A stretch of DNA of 64,000 nucleotides from Tectiglobus diatomicola (GTDB taxonomy: Bacteria; Pseudomonadota; Alphaproteobacteria; Rhizobiales; Hyphomicrobiaceae). Position 1 is the stretch's first letter. Every line of letters starts with the position of its first letter. This document shows positions 29,715-37,091 of the stretch, piece after piece. The position numbers and the translations under genes were made by a program. The notes under the pieces are model-generated. The model was not told the origin of the DNA. It searched no databases and saw only the letters and a list, made by a program, of their open reading frames with translations. Location of the stretch: contig JAZDSJ010000011.1 in the NCBI GenBank assembly GCA_039583345.1, forward strand, positions 124,001 through 188,000, in the 5' to 3' direction.

Positions 29715-30389
29715 GTGCTTAAACCATTCAAGCTTTTTTTTCCTGGTAAGATAATTTGTCGTTTTTTTATAGTGAGCGCAATTTTTATTGGCATTGCATT
29801 GTTTTGTCAAAGAACTTGTATGGCTCAAGTCAAACTTAACGAAGTACCTTTAGAAGCATTATTAGAATCGGACGAGTTGTCAGAACTAAGCGTTGGTGAT
29901 CCTAATGCCCCCGTCACTATAGTAGAGTATATGTCGATGTCGTGCGCGGCCTGCGCCAAATTTCATAAGACAACTTATCAAAAGCTGAAAAAAAAATATA
30001 TAGATACCGGTAAAGTACGTTTTATTATACGTGAGTTCCCGTTAGATAATTTAGCTGCAGCTGGAGCGATGCTTGCTCGTTGTGTAAATGATAACAACAA
30101 AACTCTTGCTTTGATCAGTATATTGTTAGAAAGACAGAGAGAATGGGTATCTAAACAGGCATTACAAGTATTACGAAAGATTTCAATACAGGCTGGTCTT
30201 TCAAAAGACAGCTTTGAAAAGTGCCTTCAGGATAAGATACTGCTTGGGAAGCTTTCACGTCGCCGTGAAAAAGCCGATAAGGAGTTTGGGATTGATGCAA
30301 CACCATCATTTTTCATTAATGGGAAACGTTTGCGTAGTCAAACCTTTATCTTGAGTGAGTTCGAAAAAGTCATTGATCCACTTTTATAA
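29715..30389 (+). CDS. DsbA-family thioredoxin-fold protein (CAAC)
   Basis: A 224-residue exported protein that starts at a GTG with TGGAG before it. An N-terminal signal/membrane helix (about residues 12-35) is followed by a DsbA/DSBA-like thioredoxin fold: GDPNAPVTIVEYMSMSCAAC with the redox pair C-A-A-C near residue 77, then VRFIIREFPLDNLA and the cis-Pro region ATPSFFINGKRL. It probably makes or reshuffles disulfides in periplasmic proteins. In Rhizobiales such a gene usually lies between DUF721 and smc. It is followed by a second copy. Confidence 0.85.
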   Translation: MLKPFKLFFPGKIICRFFIVSAIFIGIALFCQRTCMAQVKLNEVPLEALLESDELSELSVGDPNAPVTIVEYMSMSCAACAKFHKTTYQKLKKKYIDTGKVRFIIREFPLDNLAAAGAMLARCVNDNNKTLALISILLERQREWVSKQALQVLRKISIQAGLSKDSFEKCLQDKILLGKLSRRREKADKEFGIDATPSFFINGKRLRSQTFILSEFEKVIDPLL

Positions 30390-30443
30390 AGACCTTAATG
30401 CTTAAAGGTTGCTGTCTAAGAAACTCATAATGCGAAGGAAAAC

Positions 30444-31211
30444 GTGTTGGCAAAGCTTGCGTTTTATTTGATGTTGACATCATTTATACCATTAGCGTTA
30501 GTAAGCGCTTGTATAAATACAACTTCATTAGATGATACAGCTTTATTAGGTACTTCTCCATTCAAAAGATCTAATAATACATCCCAACGTGAGCTTTTTA
30601 ATCCTTTTGTCGATGATGAATGGGATTTAGATATCAAAAGCCGACATGTCATTGAAAATCCATCGTTAGAACAAATTTTGCGACCAGGTCCCCTCCCGGA
30701 GATATCACTCGGTCAGCCTAGTGCCCCGGTTATTATAGTACAATACACTTCAATGGGATGTCCTTATTGTCGCCAATTTCACATGGAAACATTACCTATT
30801 CTCAAAAGTGAATATATTAATACTGGGAAAGTCTTCTATATATTTAGAGAATTTCCTATCGGGTATCAGTCTGGCGCTGCGACAATTGCCTTGCGTTGTG
30901 TAAATCCAAACCAGTATTTCACACTCTACGACAAACTTATACGTCAGCAAAATAGTTGGGTTAGTCGGAAGGTACGGCATGAACCAATATTTCAGATTGT
31001 AAAACAAGTGGGAATTTCAAGAGATGAGTTTGATAATTGTTTTTCTGATAAAATTCTTATCAACCAACTGAATCAGATTAAGAAACGTGGCCGTACCCTT
31101 GGCATAATTGGCACTCCCAATTTTTTTATTAATGAACGCTTATATAAGCGCCGTCTTACTATTCGTGACATCCGTGAGCTTGTACATAAAGCTCTAGCAA
31201 ATGTAGAATAA
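30444..31211 (+). CDS. Second DsbA-family protein, lipoprotein-like (CPYC)
   Basis: A 255-residue paralogue of the preceding gene, with the redox motif GCPYC near residue 112, REFPIGYQSGA and the cis-Pro segment IGTPNFFINERL. The N-terminus carries a hydrophobic signal ending in LVSAC, which fits a lipobox, so it may be lipid-anchored on the periplasmic side. It starts at a GTG with GAAGGAAAAC before it. The tandem arrangement suggests an old duplication. smc, expected next, is absent. Confidence 0.82.
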   Translation: MLAKLAFYLMLTSFIPLALVSACINTTSLDDTALLGTSPFKRSNNTSQRELFNPFVDDEWDLDIKSRHVIENPSLEQILRPGPLPEISLGQPSAPVIIVQYTSMGCPYCRQFHMETLPILKSEYINTGKVFYIFREFPIGYQSGAATIALRCVNPNQYFTLYDKLIRQQNSWVSRKVRHEPIFQIVKQVGISRDEFDNCFSDKILINQLNQIKKRGRTLGIIGTPNFFINERLYKRRLTIRDIRELVHKALANVE

Positions 31212-31675
31212 CACCAATAAGGAAAAAGCATTTAAATAGTTTGTCAGATATACTTAAAATTAATGGCTACTATAACTCTGATTTGCTTGAAAGGTTATAC
31301 TGGATTGTGGATGGTGTATTCTACAACTCGAAGTAAAACGCTTTTATATATTGAGACTTAATTTCTCGGCATAGCTCCATTTAACCTTCACAAAATTTAG
31401 TTAAAGTAACCTTATCTATCGACTGTTCCAGCATGAAAAGTATCTAGAGATACCTAATTTACTTTATAATGATCGTTCACTATCTCGTGACAATGACACT
31501 TATAGATTAACTATTGGGTTACAAAAGTTGGATGTGGTGTAAATAAGATTTTTCCGTATATTTAAAATAGGTTTAAGGTAATTTCAAAATTATTTAATAC
31601 TGTTTAGAATATGAATTTATATAACACAAAGTATTTTTACTGAACTCAATGTAACCTTTTTTAACAGCTGAAATT
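31212..31675. other. Gap where smc would be expected
   Basis: About 460 bases of AT-rich DNA between convergent genes. In Rhizobiales the chromosome-condensation gene smc (about 3.4 kb) follows the DsbA-like gene. No trace of its P-loop or coiled-coil was seen here; smc may have moved or been lost. Confidence 0.35.
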
Positions 31676-32830
31676 TCATCCTCGTATAACGGGTCTTAAT
31701 GATGCAGCAAGTAATCGTATTTGGCTACTGCTTGAAGACAAATTTAGTTGTACTTCAAACCATTCTGTTACGAGCTTACAAACCTTAGCTTCAGGTGCAC
31801 TTGACAAAGCTGCTGGATTTGAAAATAAATCTATATCCTCTTGCGTCCAGCCACGACCGTTCAGTAGTCTTGTCATGGTTTTAAAGTCATCCTCGTTTGG
31901 TTCTGGATAAAGTTCCAGTGTTAAATTTTTATTTTTTGCAGCAGCAACTATCGCTTCAACTTGTTCACCTAAAACAGCAAGGTGTGTTTTATTATTATAT
32001 AGTTTTAAGACTGAGGGACTTAGTTCTCCTTGGGAAATAAATCCATAGCATGCCTTTATGTTCTGGTTAGCTAGATATTTTAGGCTGTTTGTAAAAGTTT
32101 TAGCTAGCTGCCTAAGATGGTTTGGATTTGCTGTTAGAATTTTATCAGCGTTTTGTCGTCTCCAATTTACTAGTGCTTTTACAGCAAATTTAAGACGCTC
32201 TGCCTCAGATTTAGAATTTGTTCTCAGCTTAGCAAGTGATTTTTCCTGACGACGAGCCCATACTTCGTCCTGATTTCGAATATCATTCCAAAATTTAGTC
32301 GATAATAGTGCAAGCTTTGGTTCCACATGCGAGATATTCTGAGTTGGGATGTGAGATTGTGATATTTTAACAGCAATTGCATCATTAATTTTTATGAATG
32401 TGGTATTAAAAATTGAATGAAGTTGCATATAAGACGTTTTAGCAGTGTCTAAAATTACCCTTTCTAAGGTTACTCGGTTTGAATAAACTAACCATCCTCC
32501 TAACATAGTTATAGTCAAAATGGCAGATGCTAGAGTTATAATTGTGTAACTTTTATTGCCGCTCTCGCATTCAGAGTTGTGAAATGGTATGTTACTTTCA
32601 GGGTTCGTAGATACGAAAGTATCTGTTTTTAACTGGCCCACTGGAAAAATTTGATCTGCAGTTAACCATTCTTCAAAACCTGCTCGCCACACAAGATCAC
32701 TTGGCCTAAGATGACCTAGTTCTATAAATTTATCTAATTCTGTATTCGACAAGGGTCCGTATTGTTGACCATTACGTGCCAGAAACCACTCAACGTTTGC
32801 ATTTTTGTTAGACATCTCATACTCTTGCAT
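31676..32830 (-). CDS. GYF-domain (DUF4339) membrane protein
   Basis: A 384-residue protein. Residues ~12-60 form a GYF_2/DUF4339 domain (WFLARNGQQYGPLSNTEL and SDLVWRAGFEEWLTADQIF), a small domain thought to bind proline-rich peptides. A single membrane helix follows (about 93-113, SAILTITMLGGWLVY). The remaining 270 residues are polar and mostly helical, with a KLRTNSKSEAERLKF coiled-coil-like stretch, and I do not recognise them. A second ATG six codons in is an alternative start. The function is unknown. Confidence 0.7.
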   Translation of the reverse strand: MQEYEMSNKNANVEWFLARNGQQYGPLSNTELDKFIELGHLRPSDLVWRAGFEEWLTADQIFPVGQLKTDTFVSTNPESNIPFHNSECESGNKSYTIITLASAILTITMLGGWLVYSNRVTLERVILDTAKTSYMQLHSIFNTTFIKINDAIAVKISQSHIPTQNISHVEPKLALLSTKFWNDIRNQDEVWARRQEKSLAKLRTNSKSEAERLKFAVKALVNWRRQNADKILTANPNHLRQLAKTFTNSLKYLANQNIKACYGFISQGELSPSVLKLYNNKTHLAVLGEQVEAIVAAAKNKNLTLELYPEPNEDDFKTMTRLLNGRGWTQEDIDLFSNPAALSSAPEAKVCKLVTEWFEVQLNLSSSSSQIRLLAASLRPVIRG

Positions 32831-33160
32831 CTAGTGATAACAACATATTTATAATAAATTATTAGTTAACACTTAATCTCGCATTGATGGACCAAACAAT
32901 ATTAGCCAAAAATCAAAATAACAAATAATGTTTAGCCAGAGCAATATAGCAAAAGCTTGACCTCACAAGCTTTATTCAAAAAAAATACAAATTATTTATA
33001 TAAAAATGCTGTAACAACCTGAAAATATATATCTTAATAACAAGAACTTTTGAAATTGGCCTGGTTTACTAATTAGCCCAAAATTTAGTTGGTTAAGTTG
33101 TAGGATGTGTCATATCTAGCTATATTGAAAATACTAATCAAAAATGTGGATAAGATACCT
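32831..33160. other. AT-rich gap
   Basis: Upstream of both the GYF-domain gene (-) and ndk (+). It should hold their promoters. Nothing else was recognised. Confidence 0.45.
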
Positions 33161-33583
33161 ATGAAAACAGAATGTACTTTTTCTATTATTAAACCCGATG
33201 CAACCGCTCGTAACTTAACAGGTAAAATCAATGCAGTAATTGAAGACGCAGGCCTACGCATTATTGCTCAAAAACGAGTCCTCTGGACACATGCTCAGGC
33301 TAAAAAATTCTACGAAGAACATAAAGATCGATCTTTTTACCAAGAACTAGTTGAGTTTATGACATCCGGCCCCATTGTGTGTCAGGTTTTGGAAGGAATT
33401 GATGCCATTTCAAAATATCGTAAAGTTATGGGTGCTACAGATCCATCTGAGGCAGATTTCGGAACTATTCGTAAGAAGTTTGGGAAATCTAAAGGTGAAA
33501 ATTCAGTGCATGGATCTGATTCGTCAGAAAGTGCCGCACGAGAAATTGCATTAAATTTTACAAACACAGAAATTGTTGGTTGA
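33161..33583 (+). CDS. ndk: Nucleoside diphosphate kinase
   Basis: A 140-residue enzyme, the standard size, that passes phosphate from ATP to other NDPs through a phosphohistidine. TFSIIKPDATARN opens the protein, YREHK-like YEEHKDR follows, and the active-site histidine lies in NSVHGSDS near residue 117. I start at the ATG at 33161, although 18 more codons are open upstream, because this matches the family N-terminus. The stop codon lies at the tip of a strong hairpin. Confidence 0.95.
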   Translation: MKTECTFSIIKPDATARNLTGKINAVIEDAGLRIIAQKRVLWTHAQAKKFYEEHKDRSFYQELVEFMTSGPIVCQVLEGIDAISKYRKVMGATDPSEADFGTIRKKFGKSKGENSVHGSDSSESAAREIALNFTNTEIVG

Positions 33584-33600
33584 ACACAACCAACAATTTC
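33569..33600 (+). terminator. Strong terminator hairpin overlapping the ndk stop
   Basis: A perfect 13-base stem, GAAATTGTTGGTT (33569-33581) with AACCAACAATTTC (33588-33600), and a six-base loop. The ndk TGA (33581-33583) falls at the stem/loop border. Weak T-runs follow. It lies in the convergent ndk/aspS gap and may serve both strands. Confidence 0.7.
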
Positions 33601-33824
33601 TTGCATATTATATTAACTTTGGAGATAGCATTAAACGACTATACTTGTTTAGTTTTTTAACCTATTGCCCATGCGTGCATTACGATATTCTGAAATTTTG
33701 GAGAAAATATAAAGCCGTAATATCAGAAGTGGAACTTACTTCCAATAATTATTATTTAGGTACATAGTCGGACAACGTATGCCTCGAGATATTTTGCTAC
33801 TTGGAACGTAAAGATTCGACTATG

Positions 33825-35624
33825 TCACTTAAGTTTTCCTGATATTGCAGAGTTTGTAGTCTTAATACCCAGTTCTTTTAATTGAGATGGTGTAGCTTCA
33901 CTAGGTGCAGCCATAAGTAAATCGTTTGCCTGCTGATTCATAGGAAATAATGAAATTTCACGTAAGTTCTTAGCACCAACTAAAAGCATAACTATTCTAT
34001 CTATTCCTGCAGCCATACCACCATGTGGAGGAGCACCATAATGAAAAGCACGATACATTGCACCAAAACGCTCGATTAGTTCTTTTTCATCATACCCTGC
34101 AATATTAAAAGCCTTTACCATAACATTAGGTAAGTGATTACGTATAGCACCAGACACAATTTCAAAACCATTACAAACAAGATCGTATTGGTATGCCTTA
34201 ATAGCAGTTAACTCTTCTATGGTATTCGCCTGCTCAAGTTTTTCAAGTCCACCCTGTGGCATGGAGAATGGATTATGTGAAAAATCGATTTTTTTATCTT
34301 CTTCATTCCATTCGTACATTGGAAAATCAATTATCCAAGCAAGCTCAAAACGGTTCTCATCCACAAGTTGCAGTTCCTGACCAACACGAATGCGAGCTTC
34401 ACCAGCAAATTTTAAAAAGCTTTTTGGGTTACCAGCTACAAAAAACACTGCATCTCCCTCCTCAAGACCGAGTTGAATGCGAATGGAATCTGTACGTTTG
34501 GAACCGATATTTTTTGCAATAGGTCCTGCCCCTTCATTATTGCGCCAAAAAATATATCCCAAACCTGGTTGGCCTTCACTTTGCGCCCAACTATTCATGC
34601 GATCACAAAAAGCTCTACTTCCACCTGTCGGTGCTGGAATTGCCCATATACGGTTTTGGTTATTTTTTTTAATCATCCCATCAAAGATTTTGAAGCCTGA
34701 GTCTCTAAATAATTCCGTGACGTCTTGCATCTCTATAGGGTTACGCAAGTCTGGTTTATCCGAGCCATACTTTGTAATGGCTGTTTTGTAGGGAATACGA
34801 GGTATCTCTTCTGTGACCAGTTTTCCATCAGAAAATGTTCTAAAAGTTTCACGTAAAATTGGTTCCATTGTAGCTAGAACATCCTCTTGCTCAACAAAAC
34901 TCATTTCCATGTCAAGCTGATAAAACTCACCAGGCAAACGGTCTGCACGTGGATCTTCATCACGAAAACAAGGAGCTATCTGAAAGTAGCGATCAAACCC
35001 CGACATCATTATAAGTTGCTTATACTGCTGCGGTGCTTGAGGTAAAGCATAAAATTTACCCTGTTGAATTCGACTCGGAACTAAAAAATCACGTGCACCT
35101 TCCGGTGAAGAAGCAGTTAATATAGGAGTAGTGAATTCAAAAAATCCTCTAGAATGCATACTATTTCTAATGAATTTTATAATCTCAATCCGGCGCATAA
35201 TATTAGAGTGTAGTGTGTCACGGCGTAAATCCAGAAAACGATACTGTAGACGTAAATCTTCGGGATAGTCAGGCTCAGCGAAAACCGGCACCGGCAATTC
35301 TTTTGCTTTTGAAAGAACTTTAATTTCACTTGCAAAAACTTCGATTTCACCGGTAGGTAGCTCTGAGTTTCTGGTACCTTCTGGCCTTATACGAACGTAA
35401 CCATCAACACAAATAATCCATTCAGATCGCACGGATTCAGCAATTGTAAACGCTATGCTATCAGGATCGGCTACAACCTGAGTCAAGCCATAATGATCGC
35501 GTAAATCGATAAATAAAAGGCCGCCATGATCACGCACCCGATGAACCCAGCCTGAAATCCGTATCTGTTCGCCTATATCATTAATCCGAAGGGCGCCGCA
35601 CGTGTGTGATCGGTATCGATTCAT
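33825..35624 (-). CDS. aspS: Aspartyl-tRNA synthetase
   Basis: A 599-residue bacterial-type class II synthetase: N-terminal OB-fold anticodon domain (ISGWVHRVRDHGGLLFIDLRD), motif 2 FRDEDPRADRLPGEFYQLD, a GAD insertion domain (about 280-420) and motif 3 APPHGGMAAGIDRIVMLL near residue 535. Alphaproteobacterial enzymes of this kind are often non-discriminating and also charge tRNA-Asn where gatCAB is present; that cannot be read here. It is divergent from rnd, a pairing known in the group. Confidence 0.96.
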   Translation of the reverse strand: MNRYRSHTCGALRINDIGEQIRISGWVHRVRDHGGLLFIDLRDHYGLTQVVADPDSIAFTIAESVRSEWIICVDGYVRIRPEGTRNSELPTGEIEVFASEIKVLSKAKELPVPVFAEPDYPEDLRLQYRFLDLRRDTLHSNIMRRIEIIKFIRNSMHSRGFFEFTTPILTASSPEGARDFLVPSRIQQGKFYALPQAPQQYKQLIMMSGFDRYFQIAPCFRDEDPRADRLPGEFYQLDMEMSFVEQEDVLATMEPILRETFRTFSDGKLVTEEIPRIPYKTAITKYGSDKPDLRNPIEMQDVTELFRDSGFKIFDGMIKKNNQNRIWAIPAPTGGSRAFCDRMNSWAQSEGQPGLGYIFWRNNEGAGPIAKNIGSKRTDSIRIQLGLEEGDAVFFVAGNPKSFLKFAGEARIRVGQELQLVDENRFELAWIIDFPMYEWNEEDKKIDFSHNPFSMPQGGLEKLEQANTIEELTAIKAYQYDLVCNGFEIVSGAIRNHLPNVMVKAFNIAGYDEKELIERFGAMYRAFHYGAPPHGGMAAGIDRIVMLLVGAKNLREISLFPMNQQANDLLMAAPSEATPSQLKELGIKTTNSAISGKLK

Positions 35625-35886
35625 GGTAATTTTGCTCTATAATGTCAGGTTGAAAGTGAAAAAGTCTTCGTCAGTTCGCCCATATTTTTAAATATCGATT
35701 TAGAAAATAGGTCTATTCTATTATTTATCTTTATTGTAAAACACAAGCTCATAAGAGAATGTCAAGCTATATTAGATTAGTAATTCAGATAATAAATGCC
35801 TATCAACAAAATAAACTATTTTGCTTTAAACTTAAATGATCTTATTATTATAGACTACAGCAGGATTACCATAGGCTATAGATAAC

Positions 35887-36857
35887 ATGAGGCTTATAAC
35901 TAACACAGAACAACTGCATAAAGCATGCATTGCTTTGTCTCAACACGACTACGTTACTGTAGACACAGAATTTCTTCGGGAACAAACATTTTGGCCACAA
36001 CTTTGTCTTATTCAGATAGCCGGTCCTAACCATGAGTTTATAGTAGATCCATTGGCAGAAGGAATAAGTCTTGATGTTTTTTATGATTTAATGGCAAACA
36101 ATAAGGTTGTTAAAGTTTTTCACTCTGGTCGGCAAGATATTGAGATCATTTTTACAAAAGCGGGGCTTATACCTGAGCCTATGTTCGACACCCAAATTGC
36201 AGCAATGGTCTGTGGTTTTGGCGAAGCTATAGGTTATGTTAATCTTGTAAAAAGAATTTCTGGCATAGATTTAGATAAAGGTGCCAGGTTTACAGATTGG
36301 AGTAACAGGCCACTTAGTGACAAACAATTATCCTACGCATTAGCTGATGTGACCTATCTTCGAGAAATATACACCTATCTTTTGAGCGAACTTAAAGTAT
36401 CAGGACGCTCTGACTGGCTAATTGAGGAGATGACAACACTAACTTCAACCACAACGTATCAAACGCCTCCTGAAGATGCTTGGAAACGTCTGAAAATGCG
36501 AGTGAAAGATAAAAGGTCTCTAGCTATTCTAATGGAATTAGCGGCTTGGCGAGAAACTCTTGCACAAACTCAAGATTTGCCACGCAATAGAATTTTACGC
36601 GATGAAGCCCTTTATGACATTGCTATTCAGGCTCCTACCACTATCGAAAAACTAGGAAAACTACGAAGTATAAATCAGGGATTTTCTCGTTCTACTAAAG
36701 GCAGGGAGATAATAGATGCTGTTAAACGTGGCAAATTACAACCTCTTGATAAAATTCCATCACTGCCTAGTGGACGACAGCTATCCGCTGAGGCTTCAGC
36801 GTAATAGACCTTCTTAAGGTTTTGTTGCGAGCAAATGCTGCATATCACCGTGTTGCC
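35887..36857 (+). pseudogene. rnd: Ribonuclease D, frameshifted and cut off by foreign DNA
   Basis: The first 305 codons (to TAA 36802-36804) encode the DEDDy exonuclease domain: VDTEFLREQTFWP, KVFHSGRQDIE, DTQIAAMVCGFG, and the SYALADVTYLREIY tyrosine motif, then part of the HRDC region. Directly after, one frame over, the DNA reads VIDLLKVLLRANAAYHRVA (about 36801-36857), the known continuation of Rnd, so a single base is missing near 36800 relative to the ancestor. The homology then ends abruptly at repeat-rich foreign sequence. The catalytic part is whole; the C-terminal tRNA/HRDC part is lost. RNase D trims tRNA 3' ends. Confidence 0.8.
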
Positions 36858-37090
36858 CCAATCCTTAATTAGATCCTTAATCAGATCCTGAATTAGATTC
36901 TTAGCATTCCGTGGGCGATGTGATCTTCTGAGGCGGAGCAGCATTATTGGATCCTTAATTGGATCCTTAATCAGATCCTGAATTAGATTCCTAGCATTCC
37001 GTGGGCGATGTGATCTTCTGAGGCGGAGCAGCAGTATGCGATGACAGAAACGAAACTAAACGCAACGTTTCTGTGACTGATTCTTCCCCA
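36858..37090 (+). repeat. GATCC-type repeats and a 90-base tandem duplication
   Basis: Short units such as GATCCTTAATTA and GATCCTGAATTA recur. A segment ending AGGCGGAGCAGCA occurs at 36931 and again at 37021, a period of 90 bases, and its last part occurs a third time at the start of the first real exon (37090). It looks like duplicated intron end plus exon edge. Confidence 0.7.
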
Positions 37091-37091
37091 G

